NCBI RefSeq assembly: GCF_022288825.1
Contig: NZ_JAKOOW010000026.1
Span: 13,501 to 77,500 of the forward strand
Reading direction: 5' to 3'
DNA: 64,000 nucleotides
DNA from: Kingella pumchi
GTDB taxonomy: Bacteria > Pseudomonadota > Gammaproteobacteria > Burkholderiales > Neisseriaceae
Shown here: piece after piece, positions 1 through 7,588 of the stretch
Layout: each line of letters begins with the position of its first letter
Numbering within the stretch: the stretch's first letter is position 1
Notes under the pieces: model-generated
Database searches by the model: none
What the model was told of the DNA's origin: nothing
What the model saw: only the letters and a program-made list of their open reading frames with translations
Position numbers and translations under genes: made by a program

Positions 1-305
1 ACATCTTCCTTAAAGCCGCGCTGTGGCAGATTTGCGGCGCGGCCGATATTCCCCAACCGCTGCGCTTTAACGCCGTATTGAGCGAACCCGTTACCAAAAA
101 CCACAGCCGCATGGACATCCAGCGCGGCATCATCGAGCGCCAAGCCGACGGCACATGGCACGCCCGCCCCTGCGGCAGCCAGGATTCGCACCGCATCCTG
201 CAAGTCTCCCGCGCCAACGCCTATCTGGTCATCCCCGCCGAAAGCGGCTCGCTTGAAGCAGGCGAAAGCGTAACCGTGCAGCCCTTTGCCGACGCGTTTT
301 TATAA
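1..305 (+). CDS. moeA: MoeA, molybdopterin molybdenumtransferase (3' end only)
   Basis: This is the C-terminal 100 residues or so of a gene that starts before the window; the reading frame is open from base 3. MoeA inserts molybdate into adenylylated molybdopterin in the cytoplasm. The visible part fits the C-terminal beta-barrel domain IV, ending in a segment (ANAYLVIPAESGSLEAGESV) of the form seen at MoeA C-termini, in which hydrophobic beta-strands surround an acidic-glycine turn. The genes that follow (moaA, moaB, mobA) belong to the same pathway. The catalytic domain lies outside the window, so the assignment rests on the tail and the context. Confidence 0.8.
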   Translation, partial: IFLKAALWQICGAADIPQPLRFNAVLSEPVTKNHSRMDIQRGIIERQADGTWHARPCGSQDSHRILQVSRANAYLVIPAESGSLEAGESVTVQPFADAFL

Positions 306-417
306 GGAATTTATAAGCATGGGGGCAGGGCAGGGTACAATACGCCCCGCAGTTTCAGGCTGCCTTTGCCAAACAGGGCAGGGCAGCCTGAAAAATCAGA
401 AAGGCCGTCTGAAACCC

Positions 418-459
418 GTAGGCCGGATACCCGTATCCGACAGCCGCCCGCAAGGCGGC
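418..459 (+). repeat. REP-like element, family 1 (GTAG plus palindrome)
   Basis: The tetranucleotide GTAG is followed by a hairpin whose arms are CGGATAC and GTATCCG, then by a second small hairpin, GCCGCCCGCAAGGCGGC. Nearly the same sequence occurs at 1225-1266, with shorter relatives at 9952-9975 and 31288-31390. The layout matches REP sequences mobilised by RAYT transposases. Confidence 0.6.
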
Positions 460-521
460 AAAAGGCAGCCTGAAACCCCGAAACCGCTGCCCGCAACGGC
501 GACGCAAGACAAAGGAAAACC

Positions 522-1220
522 ATGAAAACCATCGGCATCATCGGCGGCATGAGCCCCGAAAGCACCGTGCTGTACTATCAGGCCATCAACCGCGAAACCA
601 ATCGCAGGCTCGGCGGCAACCGCAGCGCGGACATCGTGATGCACAGCGTCGATTTTGAAGAAATCGTCCGGCTGCAAAAAAGCGGCGACTGGGCAGCGGC
701 AGGCCGCGTGCTGGCGGCAAGCGCGGCCAAACTCGAAACCGCAGGCGCGGATCTGCTGCTCTTGGCCACCAACACCATGCACAAAGTCGCCCCCGCCATC
801 GAAGCCGCCGTCAAGATTCCGCTGCTGCACATCGTCGATGCCACCGCCGCCGCAGTCAAACGGCAAGGCTTGGACACCGTCGGCCTGCTCGGCACCCGCT
901 TTACCATGAGCGACGGCTTCTACACCGAACGCATGGCCGCGCAGGGCGTGCAAACCCTGGTGCCGGGCGGCGCGGAACAAGACGAAATCCACCGCATTAT
1001 TTTTGAAGAACTGTGCCTGAACCAAATCAAGAGCGAGTCGGCGGCGTATTTCCACAACGCGATAGGCCGTCTGAAAGACGCGGGCGCACAAGGCGTGATA
1101 CTCGGCTGCACCGAAATCTGCCTGATCGCAAACGAAGAAAGCAGCCCGCTGCCCGTGTTCGACAGCACCGCCATCCACGCGCTCGCGGCCGTGGACTCGG
1201 CCTTGGCGCAGGCAGCCTGA
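522..1220 (+). CDS. Aspartate/glutamate racemase family protein (YgeA-like)
   Basis: This 232-residue cytoplasmic protein interconverts D- and L-acidic amino acids in the family it resembles. The N-terminus MKTIGIIGGMSPEST and the overall length match E. coli YgeA. Residue Thr83 (in ATNTMH) occupies the first catalytic position, where classical racemases have Cys; Cys196 (in GCTE) is the second. This Thr/Cys asymmetric pair is the arrangement known for the YgeA subgroup. The gene lies between moeA and moaA but has no evident link to cofactor synthesis. The stop codon is inside a DUS copy, so the protein ends Gln-Ala-Ala. A DUS of the other dialect (AGGCCGTCTGAA) is inside the coding region near 1062. 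The true substrate is not certain. Confidence 0.9.
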   Translation: MKTIGIIGGMSPESTVLYYQAINRETNRRLGGNRSADIVMHSVDFEEIVRLQKSGDWAAAGRVLAASAAKLETAGADLLLLATNTMHKVAPAIEAAVKIPLLHIVDATAAAVKRQGLDTVGLLGTRFTMSDGFYTERMAAQGVQTLVPGGAEQDEIHRIIFEELCLNQIKSESAAYFHNAIGRLKDAGAQGVILGCTEICLIANEESSPLPVFDSTAIHALAAVDSALAQAA

Positions 1221-1224
1221 AACC

Positions 1225-1396
1225 GTAGGTCGGATACCTGTATCCGACAGCCGTTTGCAAAACGGCAAAAGGCCGTCTGAAAAGCAGCCTGAAACCTTAA
1301 ATGCCGTCATTGCCACGCACACAGTTGCCAAACACATAAAGGCAGCCTGAAAGCCGCCAAAGGCCGTCTGAAAAACAAAAAAAGCAGCCTGAAAAC
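1225..1396. repeat. REP-like element followed by a mixed-dialect DUS array
   Basis: A family 1 REP-like element occupies 1225-1266 and continues into an array of uptake sequences on the same strand. AGGCCGTCTGAA occurs at about 1270 and 1360, and (A)GCAGCCTGAAA at about 1284, 1341 and 1383. Both dialects sit almost back to back. The rest of the gap between the racemase and moaA holds nothing else recognisable. Confidence 0.7.
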
Positions 1397-1433
1397 CCCA
1401 AACCACCCCACCCGCACACCCCCGAGACACGCC

Positions 1434-2420
1434 ATGAACAACACCGCCCCGCTTACCGACCCCTTCAACCGTCGTCTGAGCTATTTGCGCCTGTCCGTTA
1501 CCGACCTGTGCAACTACCGCTGCACCTACTGCCTGCCCGACGGCTACCAGGGCAAGGCCAAGCCCGACGAAATGTCGCTTGCCGAAATCGAAACGCTGGT
1601 CAACACCTTTGCCCGCTGCGGCACGCGCAAAATCCGCATCACCGGCGGTGAGCCGACCCTGCGCCGCGATTTGGCCGACATCATCGCCGCCTGCAAAGCC
1701 GCGCCCGAAATCGAAAACGTCGCCCTGACTACCAATGCATTTAGACTTGGCAAACTCTTTCCCGCCTACCGCGCGGCCGGCCTCGACAAACTCAACATCA
1801 GCATCGACAGCTTCGACCCCGAAGTGTTTTACGAAATTACCGGCAAACGCGAGTGCAGCAACATCCTGCGCGACCTTGACGCCATTCTCGAGAGCGGTTT
1901 TTACGGCATCAAAATCAACACTCTGCTGCTGCGCCGCTACGCCGAACGCACCCTGGCCGACGCGCTCGATTTTGTTAAACACCGCCCCGTAACCCTGCGC
2001 TTTATCGAGCTGATGCAAACCGGCGACAACCTCGGTTTCTTCAACAGCCAGCACCTTTCCGCCGCCAAAATCGAACGCGGCCTGCAAGAGCAGGGCTGGC
2101 AGCTTATGCCGCGCCTGCCGCATGCCGGCCCCGCGCGCGAATACTTCCACCGCGATTTTGCCGGCAGCATCGGCTTTATCGCCCCCTACAGCGAAGACTT
2201 TTGCAAAAGCTGCAACCGCCTGCGCGTGACCGCCCAAGGCAAAATGCACCTGTGCCTGTTCGGCGGCATCGCCTACGATTTGCGCGACTATCTGAAAAAC
2301 CAAGATTCAGACGGCCTGCAACGCTATCTTTACGAAACCGTCGCCCAAAAACCCGAACACCATTACCTGCACGACAAAAAAGTCGGCCTGATTACCAACC
2401 TGTCCATGACCGGAGGCTAA
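1434..2420 (+). CDS. moaA: GTP 3',8-cyclase MoaA (radical SAM)
   Basis: This enzyme catalyses the first step of molybdenum cofactor synthesis, converting GTP to 3',8-cyclo-GTP. At 328 residues it has the expected length. The radical-SAM cluster motif is CNYRCTYC near residues 23-30. The C-terminal substrate-binding cluster is present as CKSCNRLR followed by a third Cys in MHLCLFG. The protein ends in the Gly-Gly tail that MoaA needs for catalysis. moaB starts four bases after the stop, so the two are clearly co-transcribed. moaC, moaD and moaE are not in the window. Confidence 0.97.
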   Translation: MNNTAPLTDPFNRRLSYLRLSVTDLCNYRCTYCLPDGYQGKAKPDEMSLAEIETLVNTFARCGTRKIRITGGEPTLRRDLADIIAACKAAPEIENVALTTNAFRLGKLFPAYRAAGLDKLNISIDSFDPEVFYEITGKRECSNILRDLDAILESGFYGIKINTLLLRRYAERTLADALDFVKHRPVTLRFIELMQTGDNLGFFNSQHLSAAKIERGLQEQGWQLMPRLPHAGPAREYFHRDFAGSIGFIAPYSEDFCKSCNRLRVTAQGKMHLCLFGGIAYDLRDYLKNQDSDGLQRYLYETVAQKPEHHYLHDKKVGLITNLSMTGG

Positions 2421-2423
2421 ACC

Positions 2424-2948
2424 ATGCACAAAGCCGCACCCGAATTCCGCCCTTTAAACATCCGCATCCTCACCGCCAGCGACACCCGCAAAGCCGCCGA
2501 CGACAAAAGCGGCGACTATCTGGCCGAAGCCCTGCAAGGCGCAGGCCACATTTTGCAAGGCCGCCAAATCTGCCGCGACGAAAAATACGACATCCGCGCC
2601 GCCGCATCCGCCGCCATCGCCGACCCCGCCGTCGAAGTATTGCTCATCACCGGCGGCACCGGCATGTTTGAGCGCGACATCACCCCCGACGCGGTAGAAA
2701 TCCTGTTCGACCGCAGCATTCCCGGTTTCGGCGAAGTGTTCCGCGCCGTTTCCATGCAGGAAATCGGCCTGTCCACCATCCAATCCCGCGCAACCGCCGG
2801 CATCGCCAACCGCACCCTGATCTTCTGCCTGCCCGGCTCCCCCGGTGCCTGCCGCACCGCCTGGGAACAAGTCATCGCCCCCCAACTCGACCCCCGCATC
2901 AACAGCTGCGGCTTCACCCGCGTGTTTAATGCGTGGGATAAAGCCTGA
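2424..2948 (+). CDS. moaB: Molybdenum cofactor biosynthesis protein MoaB
   Basis: This 174-residue MogA/MoaB-family protein binds molybdopterin and is associated with its adenylylation. The hallmark motif TGGTG (near residue 75) is followed by RDITPDAVE, and a second glycine-rich segment LPGSPGACRTAW lies near the C-terminus. It is translated directly after moaA (three-base gap). A DUS of the AGGCCGTCTGAA type in reverse orientation and one AGCAGCCTGAAA copy follow it. Confidence 0.95.
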   Translation: MHKAAPEFRPLNIRILTASDTRKAADDKSGDYLAEALQGAGHILQGRQICRDEKYDIRAAASAAIADPAVEVLLITGGTGMFERDITPDAVEILFDRSIPGFGEVFRAVSMQEIGLSTIQSRATAGIANRTLIFCLPGSPGACRTAWEQVIAPQLDPRINSCGFTRVFNAWDKA

Positions 2949-3010
2949 GATTTTCAGACGGCCTGTTGCCAAAGCAGCCTGAAAACCGTTTACACCAAAG
3001 GAGAGAAAAA

Positions 3011-3799
3011 TTGGGATTTTTCGACAAACTTTTCGGCAAAAAACGTGCTGCCGAACCGGTATCTTTCGTTCGGGAAGACAACGAGCAAATTCGGCAGGCA
3101 GCCGAAAAAGCACGCGAGACATTCAAATATTTCTGGCGTGAGTATTACTGGGAACAGCGCCGTATCGTCAAAGGGCTCAGCCATGCTGCAGTAAAAGCTC
3201 CGTTTTCTCAGGAAATCAAGGGAGTTATCGAAACCGAATACATGTGGCTGGACGATATTTACTTTGACGGCGTCAATATCAGCGGCACCTTAATCAACCA
3301 GCCGAATATTCTTACCATCGTTCGGAAAGGCGAGCGCATTACCGATCTGCCCTACCGCGAAATTACCGACTGGCTGCTGGCCTACGGTAAAAAAACCTGC
3401 GGCGGTTTCGGCATACAGGCGCTGCGCGCGCAGATGGACGAGCAAGAGCGCCGTGCCCATGATGAAGCCTGTGGGCTGGATTTCGGCGACGGCCAAAACG
3501 TGCTGCTGGCCATCGGTCAGGAAGAGCATCCCGAATACCTTGAGCAGCATCCGGCCGACATCAATATGTCCCCCGGCCTGCGCGATTATTTGGACAAACA
3601 TCCCGCAGCGGCCAATGAAGCCGATGAAAACGGCCAAACCATGCTGCACCACGCCGCCATCGCCGGTAATGCACAGAGCGTGCGCGTGCTGCTGGAGATG
3701 GGCGCCAATCCCCGGCTGCGCGACGCGCGCGGCAACACCGCGGCCGATTACGCCAAAGAAATCGGCTGGCCGCAGCTGGCGAATATTTTGAATCAGTAA
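3011..3799 (+). CDS. DUF2314 domain protein with C-terminal ankyrin repeats
   Basis: I chose a TTG start because AAAGGAGAG lies just upstream and the resulting N-terminus, LGFFDKLFGKKR (read as Met), is a natural one; the frame has no suitable ATG near it. The 262-residue product has a DUF2314 domain at about residues 25-130, seen as FKYFWREYYWE, aromatic-rich MWLDDIYFDG and ISGTLINQPN. Two ankyrin-like helix-turn-helix repeats follow from about residue 200 (GQTMLHHAAIAGN and GNTAADYAKEIGW). No signal peptide is seen. Function is unknown; ankyrin repeats suggest a protein-protein contact. It sits inside the cofactor gene cluster without a known role there. Confidence 0.85.
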   Translation: MGFFDKLFGKKRAAEPVSFVREDNEQIRQAAEKARETFKYFWREYYWEQRRIVKGLSHAAVKAPFSQEIKGVIETEYMWLDDIYFDGVNISGTLINQPNILTIVRKGERITDLPYREITDWLLAYGKKTCGGFGIQALRAQMDEQERRAHDEACGLDFGDGQNVLLAIGQEEHPEYLEQHPADINMSPGLRDYLDKHPAAANEADENGQTMLHHAAIAGNAQSVRVLLEMGANPRLRDARGNTAADYAKEIGWPQLANILNQ

Positions 3800-3801
3800 G
3801 G

Positions 3802-3867
3802 CAGCTTGGGTTGTCGAACCCAACATCCCGTATGCTTCAAAAACCGTTGGATCCCGACCCAAGCTAC
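3802..3867. repeat. REP-like element, family 2 (inverted pair)
   Basis: Imperfect inverted arms, CTTGGGTTGTCGAACCCAA on the left and ACCCAAGCTAC on the right, enclose about 25 bases. Read on the minus strand the right end begins GTAGCTTGGGT, that is GTAG plus a palindrome. A second copy is at 31459-31524. Confidence 0.55.
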
Positions 3868-3926
3868 CGGCTTTCAGGCTGCTTTTTCAGACGGCCGCAA
3901 AGCAGCCTGAAACCTTAAACACCGTC

Positions 3927-3946
3927 ATTCCCGCGCAGGCGGGAAT
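3927..3946. repeat. dRS3-like repeat ATTCCC-N8-GGGAAT
   Basis: The sequence ATTCCCGCGCAGGCGGGAAT fits the neisserial dRS3 form (6-base arms with 8 bases between). Other copies are at 5328-5347 and 10003-10022, with a degenerate one at 10079-10098. Confidence 0.75.
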
Positions 3947-4012
3947 CTTCTCCGACCCCAGCACACGGTGAAACAGCATGGCTAAAGGCCGTCTGATCCC
4001 GCCCCGCACACC

Positions 4013-4621
4013 ATGCCCGACACCGAACCACTCCCGCTCCTTATCCTTTGCGGCGGCCAAAGCAGCCGCATGGGCAGCCCCAAAGCCCTGTTGCCCGTAG
4101 CAGGCGGCACGCTGCTCGATTATCTTGCCGCGCACACCGCGCCCAAGCGCCCGCTGTGGCTGGCCGACGACGGCAGCGGTTTGCCCGCGCCTGCCCGCGC
4201 CGTGCGCCTGCCCGATGCCTTGCCCGACAAACAAGGGCCGCTGTCGGCCGTGTTGTCGGCGCTGCAACAAGCGCAGCGGCAGGGTTTGGCGGGCATTTTT
4301 GTGATGACCTGCGATACTTTGATTAAGCCCGAAGCCATGATAGGCCGTCTGAACGCTGCGGGCGCACCCGATTGCGATACCGTATTGATGCTGCGCTCGC
4401 CCGAAACCGCTTATCCGCTCTTGGCCTACTGGCCGTCGTGCCTTTCAGACGGCCTTGCCGCCTATCTCGACAGCGGCAGCCGCCGCGTGATGCGCTGGGT
4501 GGCGCAAATCCAAGCCCGTGATACCGCCATGCCCGAGGCGTGGCAGCCCTACGCCAATTTCAACACCCCTGCCGAATTTGCCGCCGCGCTGGCTGCGTGG
4601 CAGGCGCAACAGGCAGCCTGA
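4013..4621 (+). CDS. mobA: Molybdenum cofactor guanylyltransferase MobA
   Basis: This enzyme joins GMP from GTP to molybdenum cofactor, giving the guanine dinucleotide form used by DMSO-reductase-type enzymes. The N-terminal nucleotide-binding motif LCGGQSSRMGSPKALL is diagnostic, and a metal-binding Asp lies in VMTCDTL near residue 102. The length (202 residues) is normal. Two DUS copies of the AGGCCGTCTGAA type lie inside the coding region (near 4343 and 4446), and the stop codon is part of a third DUS of the other dialect, giving an Ala-Ala C-terminus. It completes a moeA-moaA-moaB-mobA grouping. Confidence 0.95.
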   Translation: MPDTEPLPLLILCGGQSSRMGSPKALLPVAGGTLLDYLAAHTAPKRPLWLADDGSGLPAPARAVRLPDALPDKQGPLSAVLSALQQAQRQGLAGIFVMTCDTLIKPEAMIGRLNAAGAPDCDTVLMLRSPETAYPLLAYWPSCLSDGLAAYLDSGSRRVMRWVAQIQARDTAMPEAWQPYANFNTPAEFAAALAAWQAQQAA

Positions 4622-4789
4622 AAGCGCCGCCGCCGTTTGGGCTGAAATAGACCCTAATTCTTTCGGTCAAATTTACAAAAAATCACACTTCGGCTAAGAT
4701 GGTGCCCGTTTTTGCCAAGGCGGCGCCAAGACCGTTTCAAGTAAAATATTTTTCAATAATTTCATATAAATACTGATAAAGGACTCCAC

Positions 4790-5218
4790 ATGAAAACCAG
4801 CGCGCGCAACCAATTGGTCGGCACTGTCAAAGCCATCAAACACGGCGCGGTCAACGACGAAGTCATCGTTGCCCTGAATGGCGGCCAGGAACTGGCCGCA
4901 ACCATCACCTGCGACAGCCGCGAATATCTCGAACTCAAAGAAGGCAAACCCGTCGTCGCCCTGATTAAATCCACCAGCGTCATCATTGCCACCGATGCCG
5001 CCCACATCAAACTCTCCGCCCGCAACCGACTGACCGGCACCATCAGCAACATCAGCCGCGGCGCAGTGTATTCCTTGGTGGAAATCGATCTCGGCAGCGG
5101 CGTCTTCATCATCGCCGGCATCACCATCGAAAGCTCCGACGGTCTCGAACTGCAGGTCGGCCAAACCGCCACCGCGCTGTTTAAAGCCGGCAGCGTGATT
5201 TTGGGCGTACCGGCGTAA
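4790..5218 (+). CDS. Molybdate-binding TOBE/Mop protein with two domains
   Basis: This 142-residue cytoplasmic protein consists of two tandem Mop domains, at about residues 3-70 and 73-140. Each begins with the family signature SARNxLxGTx and ends in a hydrophobic ALxKxxxVI segment. Such proteins (molbindins) assemble into rings that store or buffer molybdate. Its position after mobA fits that role. No modABC transport genes are visible in this window. A strong hairpin terminator follows the stop codon. Confidence 0.92.
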   Translation: MKTSARNQLVGTVKAIKHGAVNDEVIVALNGGQELAATITCDSREYLELKEGKPVVALIKSTSVIIATDAAHIKLSARNRLTGTISNISRGAVYSLVEIDLGSGVFIIAGITIESSDGLELQVGQTATALFKAGSVILGVPA

Positions 5219-5236
5219 AGCGGTTTATCTGAAAAG

Positions 5237-5281
5237 AAAAGGCCGTCTGAACCAGATTGCGGGTTCAGACGGCCTTTTTTA
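5237..5281 (+). terminator. DUS inverted-pair terminator after the Mop gene
   Basis: AAAAGGCCGTCTGAACC and its near-complement GGTTCAGACGGCCTTTTTT form a long stem with a short loop and a run of T. Two facing copies of the AGGCCGTCTGAA dialect make the stem. Confidence 0.85.
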
Positions 5282-5327
5282 TTTTTGAGTTTGCCAACAC
5301 GCTGATTGCGCCCCCCTAAGCAACGTC

Positions 5328-5347
5328 ATTCCCGCCTGCGCGGGAAT
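5328..5347. repeat. dRS3-like repeat ATTCCC-N8-GGGAAT
   Basis: ATTCCCGCCTGCGCGGGAAT has the same form as the copy at 3927, with the eight central bases inverted. It lies between the Mop gene and the convergent siderophore-binding gene. Confidence 0.75.
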
Positions 5348-5439
5348 GGTGCCGCTTGGAGCAGTCTGCGGGTTTGGCAAAAGTTTCAGGCTGCCTTCCT
5401 GCACGGAAAAGCAGCCTGAAAACCTTTTGCCCGAACGGA

Positions 5440-6465
5440 CTACTGCGGATCCAAACCGTCCACAATCCTTTGCGCGTCGCCCTTGCTCAGATTGTAGCGA
5501 TAGTATTTTTGGTAAAACGCCTGGGTTTTGGCGGCCAGGTCAAGGTCGCGGAAGCGCTCGGGGTGGAGCAGTTTGCCCGCCCACAACACTTGCAGCGCGC
5601 CTTCGGCGCTGTAGCGGTCCCAGCCGAAAGTGCCGCCCGGGTTGGCGTGCAGACGGTTGTTTTTCACCGCCTTAATGCTCTGCCAGGACGGGTCTTTGCG
5701 GATTTTGGCGATGGCCTGCGCGGCATTGCGGCCGCCGATGATGACGATGTCGGGGTTGGCTTTGACGATTTCCTCCATCGGCACTTCGGCCAGGTTGGCG
5801 GTGTCCGGCAGGGCGGTGCGGCCGCCGGCGATGCGTATCCAGTCGCCGACGATGGAGCGGCCGCCGTCGATTTTGCGCAGGTTGCTGCCGTCGGAAATGT
5901 GCAGCACCAGCGGTTTTTGCGCGGCGGGGATGGCTTTGGTGCGCTCGGAAACCAGGCGGATATTGGCGTCCAGCTCGGCGTTGTACTGCTTGGCAATCTG
6001 CGGCGCTTTGCCGCCGATGACGTCGGCGGTGATGCTGACGGTTTTTTTCAGGCCGTCATAAGTTTGGAAATTGACCAGCACGGTTTTCAGCCCGGCCTGT
6101 TTCACCTGCTGCTGCATGGACGGCTGGGAAAGCAGCACCACGTCGGGGCGGGCGGCGAGCAGGGCTTCGCTTTGCACGGTGGTGCCGTTGGAGAGCGCGG
6201 GCACTTTTTTGATGCGCGGATAGACTTTGGCAAACCACGGGCGTTGCTGGATGGTTTCGACCGTGCCGACGAGTTTGTCTGCGCCGCCCAACAAGAGGAC
6301 GACTTGGTTATTGGCCGGCCATAAATCGGCGATGCGGTTGACTTGGTCGGGAATTTCGACGGCGTTGCCGTTGATGTCGCGCACGCTGCGGGCGTGGACG
6401 GGTGCGAGGGCGAGGGCGGCGCCGAGCAGGGCTGCGGCGAGGGTTTTGACGGGTTGTCGGAACAT
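5440..6465 (-). CDS. Iron-siderophore ABC transporter, periplasmic binding protein
   Basis: The start is placed at the ATG ending at 6465, preceded by AAAGGAAA and followed by a signal peptide (MFRQPVKTLAAALLGAALAL, cleavage near AHA-R). Upstream in-frame codons are DUS-derived and are rejected. The mature protein has the two-lobed TroA/FepB-type fold: an N-terminal lobe with RIADLWPANNQVVLLLGG, a long connecting helix (KTVSITADVIGG), and a C-terminal lobe ending YYRYNLSKGDAQRIVDG, typical of iron and haem binding proteins. Total length is 341 residues. The matching permease and ATPase are encoded further along on the same strand but are separated by an oppositely oriented oxidoreductase gene. 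The ligand cannot be read from sequence; the FepA-like receptor nearby suggests a catecholate. Confidence 0.9.
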   Translation of the reverse strand: MFRQPVKTLAAALLGAALALAPVHARSVRDINGNAVEIPDQVNRIADLWPANNQVVLLLGGADKLVGTVETIQQRPWFAKVYPRIKKVPALSNGTTVQSEALLAARPDVVLLSQPSMQQQVKQAGLKTVLVNFQTYDGLKKTVSITADVIGGKAPQIAKQYNAELDANIRLVSERTKAIPAAQKPLVLHISDGSNLRKIDGGRSIVGDWIRIAGGRTALPDTANLAEVPMEEIVKANPDIVIIGGRNAAQAIAKIRKDPSWQSIKAVKNNRLHANPGGTFGWDRYSAEGALQVLWAGKLLHPERFRDLDLAAKTQAFYQKYYRYNLSKGDAQRIVDGLDPQ

Positions 6466-6566
6466 TTCGGGTTTCCTTTGCTGGGTTGGTGGATGGGTTT
6501 TCAGGCTGCTTTTTCGGTTTTGGCTGCGCCGAAACTGTGCTTTCAGACGGCCTTTAGGTTTGGGAC

Positions 6567-6572
6567 TATAAT
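6567..6572 (+). promoter_or_regulatory. Consensus -10 box before the oxidoreductase gene
   Basis: TATAAT lies 37 bases before the start codon at 6609. The -35 region 17 bases upstream is within a DUS and matches poorly. The AGAAAGGA ribosome-binding site is at about 6592-6600. Confidence 0.5.
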
Positions 6573-6608
6573 GCAAAGCCTCTCCAACGCAGAAGAAAGG
6601 ACTCTGCA

Positions 6609-7199
6609 ATGAAAACGCTGATCAATGTTTTCCATCCCAAATTGGAACAATCCACCGTAAACCGCCTGTGGGCGCAGCGGCTGGAAGGGCTGCCCGATGT
6701 AACCGTGCGCCGCGTGTACAGCCTGTATCCGGACGGCAAAATCGATGTTGCCGCCGAACAGACCGCACTGTTGGCGCACGACCGCTTGGTGTTTCAGCAC
6801 CCGTTTTTCTGGTATTCCGTGCCGCCCTTGATGAAACAATGGTTTGACGACGTGCTCACCTACAACTGGGCATACGGCCCGACAGGAAAAGCGTTGGCGG
6901 GCAAAGAATGGGTGTCGTCCATTTCAACAGGCGGGCCGGCGGATTCTTACCAGGCAGGCGGCTACAACAGCTATTCCATGAGCGAATTTTTGAAGCCGCT
7001 GCAACAAACCGCTAATCTCATCCAAACCAAATTCCTGCCGCCGTTTATTTTCCACGGCGCAGTCGGCGCAAACGAAGCGGCAATCCGGCAGTCTGCCGAC
7101 AATATGGCGGCGCATATCCTTGACCCGCTGCTTGACCCGCAGAAAAAACTCGCCGCGCTGCTGGCGAAAATGCAGGAAGACGGCATTACGCTGGAATAG
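6609..7199 (+). CDS. NAD(P)H-dependent oxidoreductase, flavodoxin-like fold
   Basis: This 196-residue protein belongs to the NQO1/KefF/MdaB-type flavin reductases. Visible features are the beta-strand/phosphate region TLINVFHPKLEQS, the motif QHPFFWYSVPPLMKQWFDDVL (positions about 58-78, FMN and substrate contact in relatives), and the loop AYGPTGKALAGKEW. No signal peptide is present, so it acts in the cytoplasm. It is transcribed against the siderophore transporter genes on both sides. One possibility is a ferric-siderophore reduction role, but general quinone or electrophile reduction is equally likely. Confidence 0.85.
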   Translation: MKTLINVFHPKLEQSTVNRLWAQRLEGLPDVTVRRVYSLYPDGKIDVAAEQTALLAHDRLVFQHPFFWYSVPPLMKQWFDDVLTYNWAYGPTGKALAGKEWVSSISTGGPADSYQAGGYNSYSMSEFLKPLQQTANLIQTKFLPPFIFHGAVGANEAAIRQSADNMAAHILDPLLDPQKKLAALLAKMQEDGITLE

Positions 7200-7214
7200 C
7201 CGCCGCGCCCTCCG

Positions 7215-7252
7215 AAGGCAGCCTGAAAACCGTTTCAGGCTGCTTTTTCGGT
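7215..7252 (+). terminator. DUS inverted-pair terminator after the oxidoreductase
   Basis: AAGGCAGCCTGAAAACC and GGTTTCAGGCTGCTTTTTC face each other and can pair, followed by T-rich sequence. Actual bases are a close, not perfect, match. Confidence 0.75.
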
Positions 7253-7276
7253 TTTTAGACGGCCTTTCGGGTTTGT

Positions 7277-7379
7277 GTAGGGTGTGTGCCGCAAGGCACG
7301 CACGCGGTTTGCCGGTGTTCGGGCACGGGCGGCGGTTCGGACATTGTATCCGCGTGCGTGGCGGAGCCACACACCCTAC
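7277..7379. repeat. REP-like inverted pair (BIME-like), family 3
   Basis: A 103-base unit runs from GTAGGGTGTGTG to CACACACCCTAC. Each half is itself GTAG plus a hairpin: GTGTGTGCC-GCAA-GGCACGCAC on the left, and on the minus strand GTGTGTGG-CTCCG-CCACGCAC from the right. Two facing REPs of this kind are what is called a BIME. It occupies most of the gap after the oxidoreductase gene, together with the repeat at 7402. Confidence 0.65.
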
Positions 7380-7401
7380 GTTAGGTTTCCGGCTGCCTTG
7401 C

Positions 7402-7533
7402 TCCCTCTCCCACTTGCTGGGGAGGGCTGGGGCGGTTGCGGCTTGGCAATATTTGCGGCGCGGCAGCCAAGCGGTTCGGCGAACCGCCACCCCCTCCCCG
7501 CCCCTCCCCCGCGTAGGGCGCAGGGGGAGGGAG
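7402..7533. repeat. CCCTCTCC...GGAGGGA repeat, copy 1
   Basis: An approximately 130-base element has G/C-rich imperfect inverted ends (TCCCTCTCCCACTTGCTGGG and the facing CAGGGGGAGGGA). The centre contains AGCCAAGCGGTTC-GGCGAACCGCCACCCCCTCCCC. Related copies are at 8441-8578, 9751-9888 and, in the opposite orientation with a different centre, 60474-60596. No open frame or transposase is inside, so it looks like a non-autonomous MITE-like element. Confidence 0.65.
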
Positions 7534-7588
7534 TTGGGCAGTCGGCGTTTGTGTTTTTTCAGACGGCCTTTGCGGTTTTCAGGCTGCC

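Noticed and set aside
396..2303. A 635-codon open frame on the minus strand opposite the racemase and moaA
   Set aside because: It is the antisense of two clearly conserved genes; long antisense frames are expected in GC-rich DNA with strong third-position bias, and its translation resembles no family.
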